Assembly (NCBI GenBank): GCA_002786065.1
Contig: NHNY01000025.1
Coordinates: forward strand, 248,001-312,000
From: Microcyclospora pomicola
Lineage: Eukaryota; Ascomycota; Dothideomycetes; Capnodiales
Length of the DNA stretch: 64,000 bases
Reading direction: 5' to 3'
The translations under genes and the position numbers were made by a program. The notes below the pieces were generated by a model. It saw nothing but the letters and a program-made list of their open reading frames with translations, ran no database searches and was not told the DNA's origin. Below, one piece after another: positions 44,644-55,630 of this stretch (positions within the stretch are counted from its first letter, which is position 1; the number at the start of each line of letters is the position of its first letter).

Positions 44644-46746
44644 CTACTTCGCCGCATCCGTCGGGACGTCTTCGATCTTCGCGTTGACATTGCTCTGCTC
44701 CACATCCTGGTCGCTGCTTGGCGGTGTTGCGCCGTTGATGTTGGACGCGAGGGTGGCAAGGTCGCCGATGCTGCCGCTGAGGTCGGTGGACTTCGGGCGG
44801 AAGGGGAGGGGTGTGGAAGGGGCGGAAGAGAGGAACTGGATATGCGATGGTCAGTATCAAGGTGTGTCTACACTCCATGTGCAGGGAGTGTCTCAGATTG
44901 GGAGACAGGATCAAAGACTTACCGATGATGCTGCGCCGAGCAAAGCGTACAGACTCGACAACACAACATCTTCGTGGATGCCGACACCCCACACTTTCTG
45001 CGCCTGACCTGCCGCTGTACATTCGATGTACGTCGCGGCTTGCGTGTCCTTGCCTCGCCCGTCACGTCGCTCGATCGAGTGTTCCTTGTAGTCGGCGATA
45101 TCGAGGTCGATGCCCATGTTCTGCAGCGCATTCGCCAGCGCGGACAGCGCACCATTGCCCACACCCTGAACGCGGTGCTCTTCGCCGTCGATCTCGATGA
45201 CACCGTCGAAGCGTCGGCGGAGATTTCTTGAGTCGGCGGTCTTGGATTTGCCATCTGTGCTCGGGTGAGGTGGCGCCGGTGAAGTGGACCGATCGGCGAC
45301 GATGCTGTAGTCGATCAAGCTGAAGCGGCGGTTGCGGTCGAGGTGGTAGGCGTCCACGAACAGAGCTTTGATCTCGGCGGCTTGGAGCTCACGGCCCAGC
45401 ATGTCGGTTTCGCGCTGCACGATCTTGCTGAATGCGACTTGTAGACCGCGAGGTAGGTCGAGCTCGAGTGTGCGCTTGATGATCCAGGCCACACCACCCT
45501 TTCCAGACTGGCTGTTGACGCGGATGATGGCCTCGTAGGTGCGTCCAATATCTTCCGGGTCGAGGGGAAGATAGGGCATGACCCATGGATCTTCTCGTGA
45601 CGCACCAGCTGCGTCTCTCGCGACGAACCCCTTTTTGATGGCATCTTGGTGAGATCCTGAAAAGGCGCAGACGACCAACTGGCCACCATAAGGAGCTCGG
45701 GGGTGGACGGGGATCTTGTTGCTCTTCTCCACGATGTCAATGACGCTGTTGAGGTCGCTGAAGTCAATTTTTGGGTGAATTCCCTGCGTGTAGAGGTTCA
45801 AGGCCAGCGTCACCAGATCCACATTGCCTGTTCTCTCTCCATTACCGAATAACGTGCCCTCAACCCGGTCTGCGCCTGCCATTTGTGCCAACTCCGCCGC
45901 CGCCACAGCACACCCTCTGTCGTTGTGTGGATGTAACGAAACGGAGATCTTCTCCCGTTCCGTGATATTCCTGCAGAAGTACTCGATCTGATCCGCGTAG
46001 ACATTCGGCGTGCTCATCTCCACGGTCGCTGGGAGGTTGAAAATGATCGGGTTCTCCTCCGACGGCTCCCACGCCGCCTTGACCGCCTCACAGATCTCGA
46101 TCACGAACGCTGGGTCGGAGTCGGAAAACGTCTCCGGGGAGAACTCATACGCCCACTCCTGCACGCCCGAGTTCGGGTCATCCTTCGTCAAGCTCCGTGC
46201 GTATCTCGTGCACTCCACCGCCAACGCTTTGCTCTGCTCGTTGTTCATGCCAAACACGATCTGCTGGAAACACGGGCTCGTGGCCAGGTAGAGATGCAGG
46301 ATCGCCTTCTTAGCCCCCTTCAAGCTCTCCACCGTGCGCTTGATCAGCTCTTTCCGGCAGGGCGACAGGACCTGCAGCCAGACATCTTCGGGCACCACCC
46401 CGGGCGTCGTGACGAGGCGGCGCGTGAAATCGTAGTCCGTGGCGCCGGACGAAGGGTACGAGATCTCAATCTCCTTGTAGCCCAGCTTGACCAGCATCTG
46501 GAAGTATGCGAACTTCTGGTCGCCGTCCATCGGGTCCACGAGCGATTGGTTCCCGTCGCGTAGATCGGTCGCGAGCCATCGTGGGACCTTGTCGAGCGTC
46601 TTGGACGGCCATTGGCGGTCGGGGATGTCGAGAGGTCGGAACTTGCGGTATTTCTTCGAGGGGTCTTGGAGCCTGGGGTAGCGTTCTCGTCAGGAACGCG
46701 GTCGGAGCAATTGGTGGACAGGGAAGTGAGGTAGATACATCACCAT
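44644..46746 (-). CDS. LEU4: 2-isopropylmalate synthase (leucine biosynthesis)
   Basis: Condenses acetyl-CoA with 2-oxoisovalerate, the first committed step of leucine synthesis. Three exons (46746..46739, 46672..44923, 44835..44644) give 649 residues. The first coding exon is only 8 nt; without it the frame upstream of LQDPSKKY runs into a stop, and with it the protein begins MVMLQDPSKKY, close to MPML-DPSKKY of Aspergillus relatives. The catalytic TIM barrel carries LATDLRDGNQ (R41, D42), HPHNDRG (H250, H252) and GNGERTGN. The regulatory domain begins near residue 450; RVQGVGNGALSALANAL and the GIHEDVVLSSLYALLGA block are the leucine-sensing LeuA dimer region. A 64-residue Ser/Pro/Asp-rich tail is encoded by exon 3. 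No clear mitochondrial presequence is seen. Confidence 0.94.
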
Positions 46747-47571
46747 GGTGGAAGAGTGTGCAGGTTGGGGTGTCGGTCGGTGGTCGAGTGTTCAATGTAG
46801 AGAAAAAGCTACGAACTTTGCGCAAGAAAGCTCTCGTGAATCACCGAACCGCCGAACAAGATGCTCTTCCTCCGATCAAACACCGAGCCTGGATATGCGT
46901 GTCTATGGTTAATCGAGCAAGGTGCGAGTCTCTCGTCGTGTAAGGTAAAAGATGGCTTATATATATATCTTGAGTATCAGTCAAGTGTGAATCATCCGGG
47001 ACGACGCCGCAACATGTACAAAAGTTTTGGTTCGGCGCAGGGCGTGATGGTGGGGTCGCATTCTGTGCTCATGACGCCGAGTGTGGGGAAGCGCGCACAT
47101 GCAATTCTTGCTGACTGTGCAGGGGCCAGCACACATGTTACGTACCAGTACATGTGTCTAGCAAAACAACAGATGGATGTCTCCAATGTGCCGTAGGTAG
47201 CCGAGATGTATACTCAGTATGGCGCAGACCAGTGCGCAAACCGCAGTTCGGGTCTGGGCTAACAGTCCTTTGGAGATGCACGTTGCTGCATGAGTCTGAA
47301 TGGCCTGGAAGTAGGGCAAAGTAGAATACAGAATAAAAGTTGTGGGTATAGTATTGAATCGTTCTATTGCGTGTAAACAGAGCAAGACCGAGGAAAGGCT
47401 ATGCGAGCCAGACATCTCTCGCCTCCTCCCTTCTCGCGTAATGCCAGGTAGGGGACGTGCTCTATACGAACAAAGGAAGAGAGAAGTGGCCTAGGATGGG
47501 CCGCCTTCAGCACATAAGCAGATAGATGGCGAGCCAAATGCCATTCCACCAATTGTATCAGACATGTCACT
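46747..47571. other. Intergenic region
   Basis: Promoter side of LEU4 and 3' flank of the thioesterase gene. Open frames are short and unsupported. A purine/pyrimidine TATATATAT run near 46958-46967 is present on the + strand; its meaning is unclear since no + strand gene follows. Confidence 0.5.
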
Positions 47572-48738
47572 TCACAGCTTCGCAGGCGCTGGTCCGTCTT
47601 GCTTTAGTCGTACGACGCCCTGGGGTCAATCAAGTCAGCATTCTCGCTCGTCCATTCTCCAGCTGCCTCCAAACTGCGCAACAACACTCACCTCTTGTAC
47701 GCACGACGCGATCAAGATCCCGTCCTTGGTGTAGATCTTCTGCATCACCAACCCCCGTCCATCGCCCGCCCACGGGCTCTCCATCTCCGTGAACATCCAC
47801 TCGTCCGCACGAAACGCCTTCGGATTATGGAAGTAGATGGTATGGTCGAGCGAGACCATCATGCCGATCTCCGGCCGCGGCTCCGACATGACGATCTGCC
47901 CGTCGCGGATCTCGAGCGCGCGCAGTTGCGCGATGACCTCGTCGTCCATGAACTCCATCTTGCGCAGCGTCGCATCGTCCTTGCTTTTGAGTTGCTGCAG
48001 CAGCTCCGGCGTCAGCATCCCGCTCCTCTTGTCCTTCTTCGACGGCGTCGTCGAGTATCGCCATAGTTTGTGCACTCGCGACACCGTGCCAATGAAGTAC
48101 GAGTCGCTCATGTACGCCATGGCGCTAAGATGTGCTTGGTGTCCGCCCTCGTCGCTGATCCGGCCGCGGGCTTTGATCCATTGTAACGCGCGCTTCTCGT
48201 GCGGGTGGGGAGAGTCGTCGTTCACGATATCCATGCGCTGAGAGATGAACGGAGAGGATGTGCCGCGCTGGAACTCTTCCACCTCCACCTCTTTGGGCGG
48301 CGGAACCTTTCGCTTCGTCGCCGCATGCTCCACTGTCTTCGCCCCGCCGCTACCTTCGCGAGTGAACGAGAGCGTCGTTGTGAAGATCGGCTGGCCTCGT
48401 TGTCGTGCCTGCACCGTGCGGGTCGCGAACGAGCGGCCTTCCCGGACGTGCTCGACGTGGTAGATGACGGGGATCTCGGCGTTGCCGTTCAGGACGAAGT
48501 AGCAGTGCATGCTATGGACGACGAAATCCTTAGGGACCGTCCGTTGAGCCGCGGTCAGACATTGTGCGATCATCGAGCCACCGTAGATCCCTCGTGCGCC
48601 GGGAGGATGCCATAGCGGACGGGTGTTGGTGAAGAGATTGGGGTTGATGTCCTCGAGATGGGTGAGTTCGAGCACGTCTTCGATGGGAGCGCGGTCGGTC
48701 GCCGGAGGAGGCTTGATCAGGGTGGCACGAGAAGCCAT
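47572..48738 (-). CDS. Acyl-CoA thioesterase (TesB/ACOT8 type, peroxisomal)
   Basis: Hydrolyses acyl-CoA to free fatty acid and CoA, normally in peroxisomes during beta-oxidation. Two exons (48738..47692 and 47619..47572, intron 72 nt) give 364 residues. It is a double hot-dog protein: the first half has GGSMIAQCL and HSMHCYFVLNG with VEHVREGRSFATRTV, the second half has MVSLDHTIYFH and QEGVVR. The 15-residue second exon ends PAPAKL, a good PTS1. The chosen ATG at 48738 (ACAATGGCT, strong context) begins the conserved part. An upstream in-frame ATG at 48885 with weak context would add 49 residues that look like a mitochondrial presequence. An insert of about 60 residues (KKDKRSGMLTPELLQQLKS region) sits between the hot-dog halves. 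Confidence 0.9.
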
Positions 48739-49494
48739 TGTAACAACCGGACGGGCCAGAGACGGGGGAGCAGGAGGAATGAAGGCAAGTGAGCCTGTAC
48801 GTGAATGTAGAAGACGATGTATAGAAGTCGGCGACTGGAGATTGTTGATTATTGTACCGAGGACCAAGGACGATCTGGCCAGCATGAGCCCAGACAGGTG
48901 TTCGGCTTCAGGTTTGTCTAATTACGCCAGCATCATGCTCTGTCCAGTCATGCAATCAATAATGCCACAGAGTCGCAATCCGGGTCTGATGTCTGAAGCC
49001 AGGAGACATGCATGTTGGCAAGCCGAGGTCATCTTTAGCCGCGAGTCGGCCGTAAGTGGAAATAAAGAAACGCGAGCTGGAACCTGGAGATCTTGCACGT
49101 GGCGGCCAGCATGTGAAAATGCAATGGCTCTCGAAAACAGTCGAGACAGATGAGAGCAGACGATTGTTACTGCTGAACAGTTGTTGATACGAGTTACCGG
49201 AAGAAAGATTGGATCGCATGGTATACTTGATACAAGAAGTCTCAGATAGCAGCTGTGTTACACGGCATAATCTTTGGTATGTTTAGCAACAAGAACGATC
49301 GTTTGGTTTCCCTATATATAATAAATCTGCCTTCCAAAAACGGGTGTGGTATCATAGCTCATCGTAGCTTATCATTGCTCACATCATCAATGCCCGAAAC
49401 ACACACGCATATATTGACGAGGCCAAAAGCATGAGTGCTCCTGGTCGTCTCGTCCATTTCAACGCCCACTTTGCGCCACGGCCAGCTTATTTGC
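48739..49494. other. Intergenic region with a possible N-terminal extension of the thioesterase
   Basis: The part 48739..48885 is open in frame with the thioesterase and could encode a transit peptide. The rest holds the thioesterase promoter and the 3' flank of the repeat-protein gene; no other gene is seen. Confidence 0.5.
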
Positions 49495-52475
49495 CTAATA
49501 AGGAGTGTTAGCCTTCTGGATCCTTTCCCAGTCTGCGCTGCCCTCGCCTGTCGCAGTGGACTCGCGAGATCCGCCGATGTTGGCGGCGCCATCGGTGCCT
49601 CCTTGACCGCTGCCATATTGGCCTACGTTCATCTCGAGACCGGTGTGAGGGTCGGTCACGGTGCCAGTCTGCGACTGACCGGCAGCGGTGCCTGAAGCCT
49701 GGTAGGCGTCATTGTCGATTTGCGTGCGAGAAGTCGGCGTTTCGGTATTTTGTGGTGACATGGTTGCGCTGCTTTCTGTGCTGTCGTGGTCGTGCTTGTG
49801 CCCAGGATGCAGGATACGTTGGAGCAGACTTGGCTTCTTCTCCGCGTCACCATGCTCATGTTGCTCATGACGCTTTGCAGCTTCTGCCTCTCGCGCCTCT
49901 TGTAGCTTATGCTCGTGCCTTTCATGCATGACGTTTGACGCTCCCGTAGGTCCTCGAGGGTCATCTTTTTTGTGCAGCTTGTGGTGGTTGTGCCCGGCGG
50001 GAGAGGAGCTGCCACTGGGATCTGGTCGGTCAAGCGTTTCGTAAGCTCCAGCACCTGCGGCGCCCCCAGCGACTGCAGCATCGTGGTCGTGGTGCTTTTC
50101 AGCTCTTCGCTCAGCCTCCGAAGGATTGGGCTGCACTCTTGAGTCGACTTTGTTGGGAGTGTCGGACTGATATGGACCACTAGTGGTGTGATCCTTCATC
50201 TTTTCTGGTTGAGGCTTCACGCGAGGGTCGACGATATTTGCGATGTTGCTCTCGTGAGGACCAATAGTCTTGGAAGCAGGACCAGTGTCTGCAGGATCTT
50301 TCGTTGCCTCGTACGCCCCTGCACCGAGACCTCCGGCACCGCCTGCCACAGCTGCATCGCGGCCATAGGAATGTTCCTGGATTGGTGGCTGAGTAGAAGT
50401 AGCGGTGCTCACAGGCATAGCCTGAGTGGTGGCAGCGGTGTTGACAGGCACGGCTGACGTGGAGGTGTTGTACGTCGAAGCCGAAGTACCAGTAGGTTGG
50501 GTGGTAATAGCAGCGCTCTGTCCTAGTGGCTGGCCAGCGAAGGTTGACGTCTGAGTTGTGGATGGCACAGTAGACTCGTTCCCTGCCTTGCTGGCTTCGT
50601 AACCTGCAGCTCCTAAACCTACGACACCTGCACCGACAGCGGCATCTCGGCCAAGGTGGTGCTGTGTCTCTGCAGTCTGGTCTGGAACGTTGCTGGAAGT
50701 GGTCGAGATTGCTCCTGCGGTGTTCGATGGAGCCGAAGATTGAAGAGGCTGCTCGGGCGACTTCTCCGATGTGTAGGCAGCAGATCCGATACTCGGCATA
50801 CCTACACCAGTCCCACCGATGATCGCCGCCTCCCTGTTTGCAGCCTTGTGGGGATCTTCGCCGTCTTCAGTGGGGAACTCACCTGGAACGTGGGGATCCA
50901 ATCGGTTCGCGGTATCCGTCGCATGTGGACCATGAGTGTGATGGATGTAGCCTGGAACAGGCGTTTCGTCGTCACGATGTCCTCCGACAGTACCGCCAAT
51001 AGCACTCCCACCAGTACCACCAACAGCAGCGTCACGGCCAAGCGGTACAGAGGAGCCTGTGTTCAATCTATCGCTTGGTTAGAATCTCTGTGTCATGCGA
51101 ATGCATCCTGATCTTACGGTTGTGCAGTCCGATCCGGCAATTCCGTGGATGGGTATGTGGAACTTCCGGTGGTCGCAGCACCGCCTGAAAGAGGAAACGA
51201 TCGGTCGGTAGTCTGTTGAGCAGCGGCAGGCTGCGTAGAAGTCGTTGCAGCATCTCCGTGACGCTTCTCCGCCTCGTAGCCTGCAGCACCAACACCTGCA
51301 GCAGTAGCAGCACCAAGCCCGGCATCACGACCAAGGTGAGAAGTCTCAGTGGAAGTCGCTTGCTCAGAGCCTACGGCGTTGCTGTCAGTATTCGAGGCAT
51401 ACGGCCCTAGTCTCCCCGATTTGACGCTGATTACACTAGCGCTATCCTGCTCTCTGGCGTTGGAAAAGGTCGTACCTGGAGCAGCGACGCCAGTCTCGCC
51501 GTATCTCATATCGTCATACTTTTCGCCGCCCGGGTTGCTATTTCATGGTCAGCAAGAAGGAAGCAAAACGGGTGGACTGTACCCACACAAGCTGTCTCAG
51601 AACCCCGCGATCATTACCAGCAGCCTCGGTGGGCTCAATCCTGGCTGGCAAATTTGCAATGTCACTCTGTGTGCCTGTGGTAGGCATGTTCAAAGGCGCA
51701 CTTGCTACTGCAGTCGTGCCGTAGGCAGTCTCGTCGTACTTATCACCTCCGGGATTGCTAGCCGCCTGTTAGCGTTTATGCTCCATGTTCGATGGCTGTG
51801 GCGAAGCATGCTTACAGGACCTGTCTGAGGACTCCGTGCTCCTTCTCAGCCTTGGGATCCGTGTATAGTTGCGCTGGACCGTCCCCAGTGTGCTTGGGCA
51901 CGCCATCGGGGCCGAGGTCGGCTTCTGTAGCCGTGGTACCGTATGCCTGTTCGTCGTATTTATGTCCATGGGGATTGCTGGTGATCGTTAGTTGAGGTCA
52001 AGCCGATCAGAAGGACAATACCTACAGGATCTGTCGGAGAACACCATGTTCGTTCTTCTTGGCCTCTGGATCGGTACGCAGCTGATCCACGTTGTCCAGA
52101 TCGACGACACTAGCTTTCCTACCCGAGCCTCCAGCTTCGGTGCTGGGTGCACCAAGGCCACCACTTGCGCTATCTGTTGGCGCACCGTAGGCTGCTTCGT
52201 CGTACTTCTCACCGTTAGGGTTGCTAGGATGGTCAGCACTCGATCTCGAAGTATATTGAGCCGGCCACCTACAGCAACTGTCTCAGGACGCCGTGCTCTT
52301 TCTTCCCCGACTCATTGTAGCCCGTGGACTCGGTCTGCGTGCCTGAACCGGCCGCACGTCCAGTTTGTCCTTCAGTGCCAGTCGTGGCGGTGGTAGATTG
52401 TCCAGCATTCTCGCTGTATGTGGCCTCGTCTTCCTTGTGAGACCCGGGCTTGAGCATTTGCTTCAACTTCTCCAT
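49495..52475 (-). CDS. Modular repeat protein built from symmetrical exons (fungal, LEA-like composition)
   Basis: Function unknown. Six exons (52475..52273, 52223..52026, 51977..51816, 51757..51587, 51537..51118, 51067..49495) join into 908 residues. Exons 2-5 are all multiples of three (198, 162, 171, 420 nt), and all five introns are 48-58 nt and in phase 2. Exons 2-5 each start with a copy of NPxGxKYDE-like sequence and exons 1-4 each end in GVLRQ[LIV][LV], so the repeat unit spans the splice junction. Exons 5 and 6 also hold about five Gly/Ala-rich copies of GRDAAVxGG...GAGAYEA and three of GPHxSDxxNxxDPRV. Composition is Gly, Ala, Thr, His-rich with no cysteine and no signal peptide, like hydrophilic stress-protective proteins. 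The C-terminus contains LLQRILHPGHKH. The exon model is well supported by the repeated junction motif. Confidence 0.82.
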
Positions 52476-54468
52476 GGTGAACGTGTATCTTAGGGATGAT
52501 GGGTAAGTGCTTATGGAGGAGTAGGAAGAAGGATCGATGAAGCATGTGTTACTGTGAAGCGAACAGGAACAATAAGAACCAGGTCATCTGACAAGGTGGG
52601 GGATGGTGTACATGATGCATGGTCGAAGCTACAGCACCGTACATCGCTCAATCCCATACCACGCGTGACGCGAGCAGCAATACGTCATGTGCATGTGCAC
52701 TACACTTTGGGCTGCATGATCAAGTTCATCGGCGCAGAGTTTGGCTGGAAACGTGGTCTCAGGCGTGCATGCCATTGACTGCGAGTATAACTCGATCGAG
52801 AAGCGCAGATGAGCGTCCTGAACAATACCTGTTCGGGGTAGCAGTGTGTCAGAGTAGGGCCAAGACGAGAGATCTTTTGTTGGTCGGACGTCTGTTGAAG
52901 CAATCCTTCCACGAACAAGAGAACAATGCCCAAGCTCATAGAAGTGTCCATGGATTCTTGCCTGCTTGGTGTTGCAGCTGCGACAAAAGTCAAGGCACGT
53001 GGGTAAGCGATCGAATACCAGGTCGGCCAACATGAATCTCATGTTCGGATGGAGGGGAAGCAGACCGCCACGCCACTGACGCATAGCTCTGTCCCCAGAT
53101 CTGAGCTCTTCTGCAGGGCGGGGGCTAGACTCGATGGTCTAATCGAGCGGGCACTTATGTGTATGTCACTGCAGAACAGCACACTCGTCGTCGGAAACAT
53201 CATGGCATCGCGCAGGTGGTTCGAGGAAGTAGAAAGTAGAGATTCAGATGGCGGTGACGAATAAGATGCATAGGTTCGCTCGTCAACGACCTGACGTGCA
53301 AGATGCCCGGTTGACCCATGGTGATCCTATCTTATCTTATCTTATCGAGGCCGAGCATCAGAGGCAAATGATACTTGTACAGACAATCCTGACACGACAA
53401 TACTTCTGAGAGGGATCGAATCTGGCCTTCTCCATCAAGCTATTGTATAAAGTATGACCATAAGCCGATTGCTCGCCAACTTCATGACTGGCCGAATGAA
53501 GTGAACTCGAAAGCAAGGATCTATGCTGGAGTACTTGTCTCACGTGATCTGCTGGTCGAGGGGTCTGGCCAACTACATGTACTGTCGGAACATGTCTCAA
53601 AACGACTCAATGGCCGTAAAATCCCGCGCTGGCCAACAAGTGCCGTACACACCAGGATCACTGGACTGCTGGAGAAGCAATTTACCGGCGAGACGACCTA
53701 GCAAAGCCCGGTAGATCTGCTATCCAAGAAGGGCAAGCAGGGAGAGTCATGTGCCCCAAGCGCTGCCCGGTCTGCCTTACGGTGTGACCCGACCCTTTCC
53801 AGGCTGAAAGGCCAGTTTAACACAGTATAAACAGCACCATTGGGCATGCAGTGACAGGAAAGTCGGTTGAGTTCGGTGGTGTCAGCATCGCGGATCCAGA
53901 CGGCGATGAACAGGCACTGAAACGGGCACAATCGCCGATTCTAGGGCACTCACTCGCGGTGCTACAGTCTGTTACCACGTCGAGACGCAAGCCTAGCCGG
54001 AGTATGCGGCTACGCTAACCCCGCGGAGTGAGTTCTGAATTGCGTAAGGGTGGTTCTGCTGTACTACTACTTCCATACCTGCTTTCCCAGATTCATCATT
54101 GACCATTTCAACGCCTGAACGTACGTTACGACCTGTCGATCATTTGAATGTGAGAGGGTAACAAGCAGAGCTTTCGAACGTTGCTCGTCGAGTTCGATTG
54201 TTACCAAAGGCGTGGTCACTGGGCTTGCACGTGGCATTCGCGTGCATGCGTTGATCTAGCGGGTCCACACTCTCAGGTCTCCTCTCCGCTCAGCTTACAC
54301 CCGAGACGAGACAGACATCAAGACTCGGTGAATTCGACTTGCCATCGATGAAACAAGCTCAAGCGGCCCTCCAATCTCACCGCCATACATTTACCTTGCA
54401 ATAACGAGCTTTCTCCATCGTCGACGCCAACCCAACGTCACCAGCATTGGCCGCAGTAGCTAGGAAAC
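52476..54468. other. Large divergent intergenic region (2 kb)
   Basis: No gene is supported. Open frames up to about 150 codons overlap on both strands and look random. Four GATA motifs in a row lie at 53328..53346. The last 200 bases before 54469 look like a fungal leader. Confidence 0.5.
53328..53346 (-). promoter_or_regulatory. Cluster of four GATA motifs at 5-bp spacing
   Basis: On the minus strand GATAAGATAAGATAAGATA reads as four overlapping GATA sites (three GATAAG). It lies between the divergent repeat-protein gene (start 52475) and the gene at 54469. GATA factors control nitrogen, iron and light responses in fungi. It may equally be a simple TCTTA microsatellite. Confidence 0.4.
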
Positions 54469-55152
54469 ATGGGTGTTCGTGAGAAAGCAAGGGCTCTCTT
54501 CAAGACGAAATCTCGAAGCGACTCGCTTTCGAAAACTTCGTCCAACAATTCAGAGCGATGGCCCAGCAACGTCTACAAGCCCGGCGAAGCCATGCCTCGA
54601 CCGAAATACCGTGCCCCACCTAAAAAGGAACACAAGGACAAATTAGAGGCATTCTCCTTTGCTGAGGCGTGGCGGAGGAAGAGTTTCCAGTCACAGCACA
54701 GTCCTATGGGAACCAGAGCCCCAAGCAGGAGAAATAGCATTTTCAGCCTGGGCAGGAAGAGTGCAGCGTCCAGATCAAATAGCGTCGCTAGTTATGACAC
54801 GAGAAAGAGTGGCGTGGATGTACGCCATGATGGTGCTGCTCGACGAGCGCAACTTGGATCCCACCGGTTAAGCACTGAGATCGAGAACGAGGAAGGAGAC
54901 GATGATGTCGCGAATGGTAAATCATGAGTGATACCTACCAGAGGCTCAGCATGATACTGACATGACACAGTCGGTCTGTCACGCATCCATTCTCATGACA
55001 AGACCACACTGCCGTATCTGCGGCCTTCGGGAGAGCCTGCGATCACAGGTATCCCAGCAACCATGAATACTGCTCATGACCACCAGATCTTCTCCGAGGA
55101 AGATCTCGCGTTGGCCATGAAGCGCACACATCTGGCGGTGCCAACGGCATGA
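54469..55152 (+). CDS. Small conserved fungal protein, basic N-terminal half
   Basis: Function unknown. Two exons (54469..54916 and 54971..55152, intron 54 nt, branch ACTGAC) give 209 residues. Blocks that look conserved, from memory of similar ascomycete proteins, are MGVREKARALFKTKS at the start, VYKPGEAMPRPKYRAPPKKE, KLEAFSFAEAWRRKSFQS, an SRRNSIFSLGRKS stretch with several RRxS/RxxS kinase-like sites, then an acidic EGDDDVANVGLS that crosses the splice site, and a C-terminal FSEEDLALAMKRTHLAV helix. No transmembrane segment or known domain is seen. MGVREK could be N-myristoylated only if the residue 5-6 rule holds (G2, K6), which is weak. The start is the only ATG suiting the conserved N-terminus. 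Confidence 0.8.
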
Positions 55153-55630
55153 CGCTCACGAATTTGTACGACACATCATCGCATCATTCTATCACGAATT
55201 CTCTGTCACATTGGCGTTCATATATGGACAGCATTTCTACCAAAACTCACGTATGTGTATGTCAGGACTGTTTTGGATTTGGGTTCATGTATAGGCGTTC
55301 GGAGTGGTTCGGAAAACATCAATATTCGGGGAACGAGGAGCGTGGGTTTGGATTGGTCGTAGCAAGCATATCTTGAGCTATGGCGAACATGAAGATAGCA
55401 TGTATGAAACAATTCTCGATTGTCAAAGAACATCTTTCATCAACGTGGCCTTGATCGGTCGCAATGGATGTGAAAGCCTGGTATGCAGACCTCAGATGCT
55501 GTACCAAGCACCGCCCGGACATCGATTTCGATTCCTCCTGGCGTTCGTTGGGTCAAACAGCATTGCTTCAGATACCACTCTTTGCCCAATTGCGCTTGCA
55601 TTGTTTGATGTGCAAGTCTTTGAAAGTCGC
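55153..55630. other. Convergent intergenic region
   Basis: 3' flanks of the small conserved gene (+) and LSM7 (-). No gene, repeat or RNA is visible. Confidence 0.55.
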
